The position numbers were made by a program, and so were the translations under genes. The notes under the pieces were generated by a model that was not told where the DNA came from, made no database searches, and saw nothing but the letters and a program-made list of their open reading frames with translations. Positions 17,165 through 26,312 of a stretch of 64,000 nt of DNA are shown here, in pieces (position 1 is the first letter of the stretch; each line of letters begins with the position of its first letter). Source of the DNA: Nocardioides oleivorans. GTDB taxonomy: Bacteria > Actinomycetota > Actinomycetes > Propionibacteriales > Nocardioidaceae. The stretch is from the NCBI RefSeq assembly GCF_004137255.1, contig NZ_SDWT01000001.1:2604001-2668000 (forward strand), in the 5' to 3' direction.

Positions 17165-17866
17165 ATGATGTCCCGCGTGTCTCGGATCGCACCTCGCCCC
17201 GCCGCGCGCACGACGCGCGACCTCGACGTCCCCGCCGCCACCCGCACGCGCTCGCCGGGGTGGCGCGACCCGCGGCTGTGGATCGGCGTCGTGCTGGTCA
17301 CCGCGTCGGTGGTCGCCGGTGCCCGCATCCTGTCGTCCGCCGACGACATGACCCCGGTCTGGGCGGCGTCGTCGGACCTGGTCACCGGGCAGACCCTCAC
17401 CGCCGACGACCTGCGCGCCACCCACGTCCGGTTCGGTGACAGCGCCGACCACGACCGCTACCTCGCGGTGGGTGACGACCTGCCGGCCGCGCTGACGCTG
17501 ACCCGACCGCTCGCCGCGGGCGAGCTGGTCCCGGCGGGCGCGCTCGGGGAGGCGAGCGACGACGACACCGTGTCGCTCTCCATCGCGGTGGCCACCGAGC
17601 ACGTGCCGACCGACCTCGCCCGCGGCTCGCGCGTCGACGTCTGGGTGATCGACGACCGGATCACCGGCAGTCGGGGGTCGCGGCCCGCCGCCGAGCTGGT
17701 CCTCGACGACATCGCGGTCCTCGACGCTCCTCTGGTCTCCGACACGTTCGCCTCGGCGACCACGCGTCAGCTGGTCCTGGCGGTGCCGCAGTCCGACGAG
17801 GAGCAGCTCGGCCTGGTCCTCGCGGCCAGCGGCGACAACCGCGTCCGTGTCGTCGGTCGGGGCTGA
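17165..17866 (+). CDS. CpaB-like SAF-domain protein (Flp pilus assembly)
   Basis: The 233-residue protein has a basic, Arg-rich N-terminus, a transmembrane helix (residues about 40-57, WIGVVLVTASVVAGARIL) and an extracytoplasmic SAF domain (VTGQTLTADDLRATHV, then LTRPLAAGELVP). A CpaB/RcpC-like beta domain follows with SLSIAVATEHVPTDLARGSRVDVWV. CpaB proteins help assemble the Flp/Tad pilus. Two adjacent ATGs (17165, 17168) are possible starts. It precedes the CpaE-like gene by 4 bases, the usual order, but the rest of the locus is missing here. Confidence 0.8.
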   Translation: MMSRVSRIAPRPAARTTRDLDVPAATRTRSPGWRDPRLWIGVVLVTASVVAGARILSSADDMTPVWAASSDLVTGQTLTADDLRATHVRFGDSADHDRYLAVGDDLPAALTLTRPLAAGELVPAGALGEASDDDTVSLSIAVATEHVPTDLARGSRVDVWVIDDRITGSRGSRPAAELVLDDIAVLDAPLVSDTFASATTRQLVLAVPQSDEEQLGLVLAASGDNRVRVVGRG

Positions 17867-17870
17867 CGCG

Positions 17871-19202
17871 GTGATCTGCGTGCTGGTCCTCGCAGCGGGC
17901 GAGGCCTGGGAGTCGCCGGCCCTGGCCGACCTGGAGGCACACCCGGGCGTGGTGGTACTCAAGCGGTGCGTCGACGTCGACGACCTCCTCGCCTCGGTCA
18001 CCAGCGGTCAGGCCGACGTCGCCGTCGTCTCCCTCGACGCCCCCGGGCTCGACCCCGCCAGCATCGCCCACCTGCGCCGCCACGCCGTGCGCCCCGTCGC
18101 GGTGACGTCGGCGCGCTCGAGCGACCTCGACGTCGATGAGCACGCCCAGCGCCTCGGCATCACCGCGCTCGTCGGGGCGGGCGAGCTCGCGTCGCTGCCC
18201 GAGGTCGTCACGACCGTGAAGGACGTCGCCGACACCCGGGCGCGCGCCGCCTCGCCCGTGCCGGCGCTTCCCGGGGCCGACCGCGGGACCGGTCACGACG
18301 CCGATGACGAATCCGATGAGGGGGCCACCGGGGGTCGGCTCGTGGTGGTCTGGGGGCCGGCCGGTGCCCCGGGGCGTACGACGGTGGCGACCAACCTGGC
18401 CGCCGAGGTCGCCCGCCGGGGGACCGACGTCGTCCTGGCCGACCTCGACCCCTACGGCGGTGCCGTGGCCCAGCAGCTCGGCATCCTCGACGAGGTGTCC
18501 GGCCTGCTGTCGGCCTCACGGCTGGCCGCCTCCGGCCAGCTCGACGCTCGCTTCGCCTCGGTGTGCCGCGGAGTCGGGGACCACCTGGCCGTGGTCACCG
18601 GGCTCCCGCGCGCCGACCGCTGGCGTGAGGTCCGTGCCGCGCAGGTCGACCAGCTGCTCGACGGCGCCCGGGGCTGGGGCGACGTGGTCGTCGACACCGG
18701 CTTCTCGCTGGAGGACGACGCTGCCTCCGACTTCGGCGGGCGCCCCGGGCGCAACTCCCTCACCCTGACCGCGCTCGACCGGGCCGACGAGCTGGTCGTC
18801 GTGGGATCCGCCGACCCGGTCGGCCTGGCCCGGCTGGCCCGCGGCCTGGTCGAGCTCCGCGAGCGCGGCACGGCCGCGCCGGTGCGGGTCGTGGTGAACC
18901 GGATGCGCTCCTCGATCGGGTGGTCGGAGAAGGAGATCGCCGGGATGGTCGAGGGCTTCAGCCGGGTCTCCGGGCTCCACTTCCTCCCTGAGGACCGCTC
19001 CGGCGTCGACCGGGCCGTGGTGGCAGGGCTCCCGCTGGCCGAGGTCGGCGACTCCTCCCTCGTCCGGGGGCTGGCCGCCCTCGCCGACGCCGTGTTCCCG
19101 GCCAGCGTCGCGGCCGGAGCCGGGCACCGCCGCGTGGGGCGTCGGGTCGGACTCGGAGCCGCACGGTGGGGGCGCCGAGGCGCGGGATCCGCCCGCATGT
19201 GA
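17871..19202 (+). CDS. CpaE/TadZ-like MinD-family ATPase
   Basis: The protein has 443 residues from the GTG at 17871 (an in-frame GTG at 17847 would overlap cpaB). A receiver-like N-terminal domain (about 1-110) precedes a MinD-type ATPase with a deviant Walker A (WGPAGAPGRTTVATNLA), a VLADLDPYGG switch and a DVVVDTGF motif. The first Lys of the usual KGG signature is replaced (GAPGRTT), as in some CpaE proteins. CpaE localises the pilus machine. Normally cpaF, tadB and tadC follow; here an unrelated secreted protein follows, and a cpaF fragment lies near 44.7 kb. Confidence 0.82.
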   Translation: MICVLVLAAGEAWESPALADLEAHPGVVVLKRCVDVDDLLASVTSGQADVAVVSLDAPGLDPASIAHLRRHAVRPVAVTSARSSDLDVDEHAQRLGITALVGAGELASLPEVVTTVKDVADTRARAASPVPALPGADRGTGHDADDESDEGATGGRLVVVWGPAGAPGRTTVATNLAAEVARRGTDVVLADLDPYGGAVAQQLGILDEVSGLLSASRLAASGQLDARFASVCRGVGDHLAVVTGLPRADRWREVRAAQVDQLLDGARGWGDVVVDTGFSLEDDAASDFGGRPGRNSLTLTALDRADELVVVGSADPVGLARLARGLVELRERGTAAPVRVVVNRMRSSIGWSEKEIAGMVEGFSRVSGLHFLPEDRSGVDRAVVAGLPLAEVGDSSLVRGLAALADAVFPASVAAGAGHRRVGRRVGLGAARWGRRGAGSARM

Positions 19203-19321
19203 GCACGCCTGTGCCGTGAGGGACGCATGGGCCTGGTGGGACACCTCGCGGTTCATGCATTCGGCTGCCAGTGGGTACGGATCCACGTAGCCTGACCACG
19301 CCCCACGATGAGGAGAACTCG

Positions 19322-20254
19322 GTGATGTCCCCCGCTCGCGCCTGTGCCTTCGTGCTCGCTGTGCTGCTGATCGGCTCGACCCCGGCCCACGCCGCGGCGG
19401 CCAGAGAGATGCGTGGCACGACCAAGAACGACGTGATCAACGGCAGCAACAAGCCGAACCGGATCATGAGCCTGGGCGGTGACGACCAGGTCCGGGGCTA
19501 CGGCAGCGACGACACCGTGCTGGCGGGCAACGGCAACGACGTCGTCTACGGCGACGACGGCAACGACTGGATCACCGCGCAGCCCGGCAACGACTGGGTC
19601 GCCGGCGGCCTCGGCAACGACAAGATCGACGGCGGGCAGGGCGAGGACACCCTCTACGGCGGTGAGGGTGACGACATCGTCACCACCAACGACGGCAACG
19701 ACATCGCCTACGGCGAGCTCGGCAACGACATGGTCTTCGGCGGCCAGGGCAACGACCGCCTCTTCGGCGGCGACGGCTCAGACAAGCACATCGGCGGCCC
19801 GGGCGACGACTACATCGACGGCGGTCCCGGTGACGACGGCGCCGTCCAGGGTGGCCCCGGCAACGACGTGCTCATCGACGGCACCGGCCACGACTGGCTG
19901 GTCAAGGGCGACGAGGGCGACGACACGATCTTCCTCGGCGCGGGCGCCGACAAGGTCTTCGCCGAGCAGGGCAGCGACATCATCTACGTGCTCCCCGACG
20001 GCTTCGTGGACAAGATCCGCTGCGACGACGGCGGCCAGGAGCAGGGCGCCAACGACCAGGTGGTCTTCGTCGGGTGGCGCGACCCCAGCGACGTGGTCGA
20101 CCCGTTCGGCAGCTGCGAGTCGGTCTCGGTCACCCAGGACCTGCCCGCCGGTTGGCCCTACGGTCCCGTGACCCAGCGCCCGGTCGGCAAGGTCACGCCC
20201 CGCTGGTTCGGCTACGTCACGCAGCGAACAGCAGGTAGAGACCTCCCACGGTGA
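19322..20254 (+). CDS. Secreted RTX-type calcium-binding protein
   Basis: The 310-residue protein has an AGGAG ribosome-binding site 6 bases before the GTG (an ATG follows directly). The signal peptide (CAFVLAVLLIGSTPAHAAA) is followed by about sixteen nonapeptide repeats of the GGxGxDxUx type, such as GGDDQVRGYGSDD, GNGNDVVYG and GGPGDDYIDG. These form calcium-bound beta rolls. No catalytic domain is attached. The C-terminal 80 residues have a different composition and two Cys. Sec secretion rather than a type I exporter is inferred. The last 38 bases overlap the convergent gene. Confidence 0.85.
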   Translation: MMSPARACAFVLAVLLIGSTPAHAAAAREMRGTTKNDVINGSNKPNRIMSLGGDDQVRGYGSDDTVLAGNGNDVVYGDDGNDWITAQPGNDWVAGGLGNDKIDGGQGEDTLYGGEGDDIVTTNDGNDIAYGELGNDMVFGGQGNDRLFGGDGSDKHIGGPGDDYIDGGPGDDGAVQGGPGNDVLIDGTGHDWLVKGDEGDDTIFLGAGADKVFAEQGSDIIYVLPDGFVDKIRCDDGGQEQGANDQVVFVGWRDPSDVVDPFGSCESVSVTQDLPAGWPYGPVTQRPVGKVTPRWFGYVTQRTAGRDLPR

Positions 20255-21560
20255 AGCCCACCATGGCCACCAGCAGGGGCAGCTGACCCGTCAGCTGGTG
20301 CCGCTGGGGCAGGAGCTTGATCGCGCGGTCGTGCGCCGCCACCACGCCGACCACGTGGCCCAGGGCCACCGCCAGCACCTTGGTCACCGCCAGGAGCGTG
20401 GGGTGCGAGGAGATCCAGTAGCTCACGCCGAGGTCGGCGGTCCCGAGGTAGTTGTCGCCGCGACTGAACGGGTCGCTGAGCTGGATCACGACCTGCTGGC
20501 CGTACTCGACGAAGTACGACAGGTAGTGCGCCACGATGTAGCCGACGATGATCGGCACGACCGAGTGCGCGAACAGGTCGGGCAGGGCGCGCCGCGGGGT
20601 CTCGCTGGTGACACCGGTCGCCATCGTCGCCACGGTCAGGATCAGCATCACCCCTCCGCAGAACACGATCAGCGCGGCGGTGTCGGGCAGGAGGCGCGTG
20701 GTCGAGAGCGACTGGACGAGCTTGAGCCAGACGGTGGACTCGCGGAAGGAGTCGAACGCGGTGCTGCCAAACAGCACGCCGACGACGCCGACCAGGCCGG
20801 GCCGGGCGACGAGAGTGTCGAGGTTGGCCAGCGGGCTGCGCAGGACGAGGACGCCGTCGCGCCGGCTCCAGACCGAGAGCTTCGCGACGAGCGAGGAGTA
20901 GACCTCGAACGGGTCGGCGCGCTCGAGGAACGCGGTGCCCCAGATCGCGGAGCCGATGAGCATGATGCCGAGGTACGCAGCAGCCCACAGGCGGACCGGA
21001 CCCAAGTCGGTCGAGTAGGGGTAGACCAGCTCGAGCCACACGAAGGCGAACAGCCCGAGGGCCGCGGGCCAGTAGCCGAGCCGCGCGGGATAGGCGTACA
21101 TCCCCTCGCCCTCGGGCACCCCCGAGATCTTGGCGAAGAGCATGCTGATCGTGCGCGCCGGGCTGATCGCCTTGAAGAACTCGCCGAACAGCAGCGACGC
21201 GGGCACGATCCCGACCCAGAGCAGGACGTAGAAGGTGCCGAAGAACGGGTTGGTGAGCGAATCCTTGCCGAGGACCGCGGCCGCGGCGACGTAGAGGAAG
21301 AAGGCCATGCCGAGCACGCGCAGCGCGATCGCCAGCGCGCGCGACGACACCAGGCGGTCGAGCCACTCGGGTGCCTCACGGCCGCTCGTCGCCGCGTCGT
21401 AGCGCGGCTCGCGCCACGCGACGGCGAGGACCGTGAAGGAGATGACCAGCGCGGCGACCGCGCCGGCGATCGCCAGCTCGGACGGGATCGGGAGGTCCTT
21501 GGCCCCACCCAGCCCGTGGGCCGAGATCGAGCCCAGCGGGCTCGACTGACCGGCGCTCAA
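20217..21560 (-). CDS. Polytopic membrane protein (fenitrothion hydrolase-like family), unknown function
   Basis: The 447-residue protein has about ten transmembrane helices. The N-terminus SAHGLGGAKDLPIPSELA and blocks such as NPFFGTFYVLLWVGIVPASLLFGEFFKAISPART resemble a family often labelled fenitrothion hydrolase in actinobacteria; that label is unproven and no hydrolase motif is seen. The TTG start overlaps the stop of the upstream lipoprotein gene (TTGA), so the two are coupled. A role with the lipoprotein in metal or redox handling is only a guess. Confidence 0.7.
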   Translation of the reverse strand: MSAGQSSPLGSISAHGLGGAKDLPIPSELAIAGAVAALVISFTVLAVAWREPRYDAATSGREAPEWLDRLVSSRALAIALRVLGMAFFLYVAAAAVLGKDSLTNPFFGTFYVLLWVGIVPASLLFGEFFKAISPARTISMLFAKISGVPEGEGMYAYPARLGYWPAALGLFAFVWLELVYPYSTDLGPVRLWAAAYLGIMLIGSAIWGTAFLERADPFEVYSSLVAKLSVWSRRDGVLVLRSPLANLDTLVARPGLVGVVGVLFGSTAFDSFRESTVWLKLVQSLSTTRLLPDTAALIVFCGGVMLILTVATMATGVTSETPRRALPDLFAHSVVPIIVGYIVAHYLSYFVEYGQQVVIQLSDPFSRGDNYLGTADLGVSYWISSHPTLLAVTKVLAVALGHVVGVVAAHDRAIKLLPQRHQLTGQLPLLVAMVGFTVGGLYLLFAA

Positions 21561-21937
21561 CGCACTTCGAGCTGCAGCACGACCGAGGCCGGCTCGTGGC
21601 TCTCGACCTCGACGACGCCCGGACGGTCGATCGTGATCTCGTGCTCGGAGGTGCCCTCGTCGTAGGCGATCTCCTGCTCAGGCGTGCTGTGCACGTGGAA
21701 CTCCCCGGCCTCGTCGGCGGTGATCGTCAGCTCGAGGGTCTGGCCGATGCCGAGCTCGACGCGCTCGCCGTTGGGCGTGAAGGTGTCCTTGTCGCGCGTC
21801 ACGGTGACCGCGACGGCATCGCCGTCGGCACTGGGGCTGGCGGCCGGCGGATCGGCGTCGTTGCCGCCGCAGGCCGTGAGGCCGGCAGCGAGGATGATGA
21901 CGACGGGGACGAGGCGCGCGAGACCGCGACCGGACAC
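21557..21937 (-). CDS. Lipoprotein with cupredoxin-like beta domain
   Basis: The 126-residue protein has a GTG start with AAGGAG 6-7 bases upstream. The signal peptide ends in a lipobox (LTAC), so it should be lipid-anchored. The mature part has a cupredoxin-like pattern (DTFTPNGERVELGIGQTLEL, FHVHSTPEQ, HEITIDRPGVVEVESHE). The Cys of a blue-copper site is absent and only several His remain, so a type 1 copper site is unlikely; other metal binding is possible. It is coupled to the membrane protein downstream. Confidence 0.75.
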   Translation of the reverse strand: MSGRGLARLVPVVIILAAGLTACGGNDADPPAASPSADGDAVAVTVTRDKDTFTPNGERVELGIGQTLELTITADEAGEFHVHSTPEQEIAYDEGTSEHEITIDRPGVVEVESHEPASVVLQLEVR

Positions 21938-22009
21938 AGGCTTCTCCTTCAGCTATGGGGCTCTGCCAGAATCCCACGAGAGCCAAGGACGTCGACGAGA
22001 GGGACCTGC

Positions 22010-23464
22010 ATGAGCGAGCGGTTGGGCCCGCGGGACCTGGCGATCCTGGCCGCGGAGTCCGCGACGACGCCGATGCACAACGCGACGGTCGAGATCTTCG
22101 ACCCGGGGACGTCCGGCTTCGACCACGACCGGCTCGTCGAGCTGATCGCCGACCGGATCGCGTTCGTGCCGCGCTACCGCCAGCGCCTCCAGCAGGTGCC
22201 GGGCCGGCTGGCCAACCCGGCGTGGATCGACGACGAGAACTTCGACCTCGGCTACCACGTGCGCCGCTCCGCCCTCCCGAGGCCGGGCACGATGGACCAG
22301 CTGCGCGAGCTCGTCGCGCGGATCGCCTCGCGACCGCTCGACCGCAGCCGACCGCTGTGGGAGTGCTACTTCGTCGAGGGTCTCGAGCACGGTCACGTCG
22401 CGCTGCTCACCAAGAGCCACCAGATCCTCGTCGACGGCCGGGAGACCGTCGACATCGGACAGGTGCTGCTCGACACCTCGGCCGACCGGTCGCCGCTCGG
22501 CCACGACGACGACTGGCACCCCCGTCGTACGTCGGGTCCGGTGGGCGCCGCCGTCAACGCGGTCACCGACACCTTCGAGCGCCCGAGCATCCTGTGGCGG
22601 ACCGCGGTCGCCAACGCCGAGTCGCTGGGCAGGCAGGCCTCTGCGTCGGGCGCCCGGGTCACCGAGATCGCCGGTGCGCTCGCCGGTCGGCGCGCGGTCC
22701 ACACCGGTCCGGTGAACCGCAAGCTCTCGCAGCAGCGCCGCTTCGTCACCGTGCGCACCGAGCTCGCCGACTACCGCCGGATCCGGGAGGTCCACGGTGG
22801 CACCGTCAACGACGCCATCCTCGCCACGATCACCGGCGGCCTCCGCGGCTGGCTGATGACCCGCGCGGAGTCGATGGGCGGGCTGAAGTCGCTCAAGGCG
22901 ATCGTGCCGATGTCGGTCATCGACGACGAGCTCGAGCCCACCTCGCTGGGCAGCCAGATCACCGGTCACCTGCTGCGGCTCCCGATCGGGGAGGCCAACC
23001 CGGTGCTGCGGCTACACCAGGTCAGCTACGACCTGAAGGCCCACGGCGACAACGGCCGCGCGGTCTCGGCCCGCCGGCTCTCGGGCATCTCGGGCTTCGC
23101 GCCGACGACGTTCCACGCCCTCGGCTCGCGCCTCGCGGCCGCCGAGCTGCGCCACGGCTTCCACATCTCGATCACCAACGTGCCCGGGCCCCAGTTCCCG
23201 CTCTACGCCGACGGCGCGCGGATGCTGGAGTCGTACCCCCTCCACCCGCTCCTGCCCGACCACCCGGTCGCGATCGGCGTGACGTCCTACGACGGCGGTG
23301 TCTTCTACGGCATCACCGCCGACCGTGACGCGGTCGCCGACGCCGACGTCCTGGGCCAGTGCGTGCTCGAGGCGCTCGACGAGCTGCGCGACACCGACAC
23401 CCGTCCGCGAGCGCCGCGAGGGCGCAAGAAGACCGGCGCCGCCCCGAAGGGAGCCCGCACATGA
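22010..23464 (+). CDS. WS/DGAT-family O-acyltransferase with altered HHxxxDG motif
   Basis: The 484-residue protein starts at the ATG before SERLGPRDLAILAAES, the typical N-terminus of wax ester synthase/diacylglycerol acyltransferases, which transfer acyl-CoA to alcohols or diacylglycerol. The later conserved block is TVNDAILATITGGLRGWL, and VPMSV and ITNVPGPQFPLY follow. The active-site motif HHxxxDG reads HQILVDG (His137, Gln138): the second His, considered catalytic, is Gln. Activity may therefore differ or be lost. The C-terminus is a basic tail. It overlaps the next gene by 4 bases. Confidence 0.85.
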   Translation: MSERLGPRDLAILAAESATTPMHNATVEIFDPGTSGFDHDRLVELIADRIAFVPRYRQRLQQVPGRLANPAWIDDENFDLGYHVRRSALPRPGTMDQLRELVARIASRPLDRSRPLWECYFVEGLEHGHVALLTKSHQILVDGRETVDIGQVLLDTSADRSPLGHDDDWHPRRTSGPVGAAVNAVTDTFERPSILWRTAVANAESLGRQASASGARVTEIAGALAGRRAVHTGPVNRKLSQQRRFVTVRTELADYRRIREVHGGTVNDAILATITGGLRGWLMTRAESMGGLKSLKAIVPMSVIDDELEPTSLGSQITGHLLRLPIGEANPVLRLHQVSYDLKAHGDNGRAVSARRLSGISGFAPTTFHALGSRLAAAELRHGFHISITNVPGPQFPLYADGARMLESYPLHPLLPDHPVAIGVTSYDGGVFYGITADRDAVADADVLGQCVLEALDELRDTDTRPRAPRGRKKTGAAPKGART

Positions 23465-23805
23465 CCCGTCGCTACCTCCCGACGACCCTGGCGTCGCTCG
23501 CCGAGGACTGGGCGGGCGAAGGTCCGCGCGTCGTCGAGCCGGTCCTGGCTGCCGACGACGGAGAGGAGACGGAGTACGCCGCCCTGATGACCGCCGCGGA
23601 CGCCTCCGCCGAGATGGTGGCGGGCCTGCCCGACGGCCGTCGACGCCGGGTGGTGGTCGTGGCGGAAGGCAGCGCCCCCGACGCCCGGGTGGCGTGGCGC
23701 GACGTCGTCGCGGTGCACGTGGACACCGACGACGACGCGGACCCCGACGACGACCTCGCATGGTGGGCGACCCAGGAGGTCGGCGACCTGCTCGCCTCCC
23801 TCTGA
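23461..23805 (+). CDS. DUF6912-like small protein
   Basis: The 114-residue protein overlaps the acyltransferase stop (ATGA). It begins RRYLPTTLASLAEDW and has EYAALMTAADASAEM, features of an actinobacterial family (DUF6912) with no known function. The C-terminal half is very acidic (DTDDDADPDDDLAWW). It is probably cytoplasmic and co-transcribed with the acyltransferase; no motif suggests an activity. Confidence 0.7.
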   Translation: MTRRYLPTTLASLAEDWAGEGPRVVEPVLAADDGEETEYAALMTAADASAEMVAGLPDGRRRRVVVVAEGSAPDARVAWRDVVAVHVDTDDDADPDDDLAWWATQEVGDLLASL

Positions 23806-23850
23806 TCGGCGCCTTGGAGGCGCACGCCGGTCTCTGACACGATCAGCGAC

Positions 23851-25479
<1,629 letters not shown>

Positions 25480-25505
25480 GCGCGCGGATGCGGGAGGATG
25501 GGGTC

Positions 25506-25694
25506 GTGCAGCACCTCGTCCTCCCGCTCCGGCCGCTCTGGCACCTGGGTCCGCTGCACCCCGTGGAGCAGCTCCTCACCATCGTGCTGGCGTTCGGGCC
25601 GTTCGTCGTGCTCGGGATCGTGGTCTGGCGCCGCCAGCGGTCGTACGCCGCCGAGGACGCTCGGACCGCTCCGGACGACGACGAGCGCGGCTAG
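25506..25694 (+). CDS. Small single-span membrane protein
   Basis: The protein has 62 residues from the GTG at 25506 (GGAGG lies about 9 bases upstream; an in-frame ATG at 25488 is the alternative). One transmembrane helix (LLTIVLAFGPFVVLGIVVW) is followed by a basic RRQRSYAAED and an acidic tail. Its TAG stop is read from the same CTAG as the convergent gene's stop. No family is recognised. Confidence 0.6.
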   Translation: MQHLVLPLRPLWHLGPLHPVEQLLTIVLAFGPFVVLGIVVWRRQRSYAAEDARTAPDDDERG

Positions 25695-26161
25695 CGCGCG
25701 AGCCACTCCTGGCCGACCCGGTGCTCGATGTCGAGCGCGGTGCCGACCATGTCCTTGATGAGGCCCTCGACCTTGCCGCCGACCAGCGGGATCCGGACCG
25801 AGACGTCGAGCTGGACGACCTCGGTCGTGGTGCCGCCGGCCTCCGTCAGCGTGAGCGTCCCAGCCGCCTCGCCGGGCTTGCCCGGGATGGCGAGGTGCAC
25901 GTCGGCCGACGTGGGGGAGGTCCAGGTCTCCTTCTGCACGATCACGATCTCGTCGCCGACGAACTTCTGGGCGAACGACGGCAGGCCGTCGCTGGAGCGC
26001 ACCTGCTCGATGGTCACGTGGTCGCCGTCGATGCTCGCCGAGCCGCGGGCCACCTTCTGCCTGGCCAGCACCTCCTCGCGGAACGCGACGTCGTCGAGCA
26101 TGGCCGCGACCTGCTCCGCCGTGGCGTCGTACGTCAGCTTCTTCGTGAGCTTCGTGCCCAT
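25691..26161 (-). CDS. DUF2505 domain protein (START/SRPBCC-like)
   Basis: The 156-residue protein starts at the ATG before GTKLTKKLTYDA, which has AGGTGG just upstream. The sequence TYDATAEQVAAMLDDVAFREEV and later IPLVGGKVEGLIKDMVGTAL fit DUF2505, a Polyketide-cyclase/START-like fold that binds hydrophobic ligands. The ligand and role are unknown. It is a single gene, convergent with the small membrane protein and divergent from gdh. Confidence 0.85.
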   Translation of the reverse strand: MGTKLTKKLTYDATAEQVAAMLDDVAFREEVLARQKVARGSASIDGDHVTIEQVRSSDGLPSFAQKFVGDEIVIVQKETWTSPTSADVHLAIPGKPGEAAGTLTLTEAGGTTTEVVQLDVSVRIPLVGGKVEGLIKDMVGTALDIEHRVGQEWLAR

Positions 26162-26300
26162 GGTGACCACCTGCATTCCGTGTCGTCGGGAGGAAGATCC
26201 GGGGAGCGGGAACGGACCCGGATCCGGCGTCCATCATGGCCCAACGACGATGGCGACGCGCGGGTACGACCCTGTGTTGTGAGCGTCACTCACCGGGTTC

Positions 26301-26306
26301 TAGTGT
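26301..26306 (+). promoter_or_regulatory. Predicted -10 box of leaderless gdh transcript
   Basis: TAGTGT lies 6 bases before the GTG start of the glutamate dehydrogenase, and no Shine-Dalgarno sequence is present. Confidence 0.5.
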
Positions 26307-26312
26307 CGGAGC

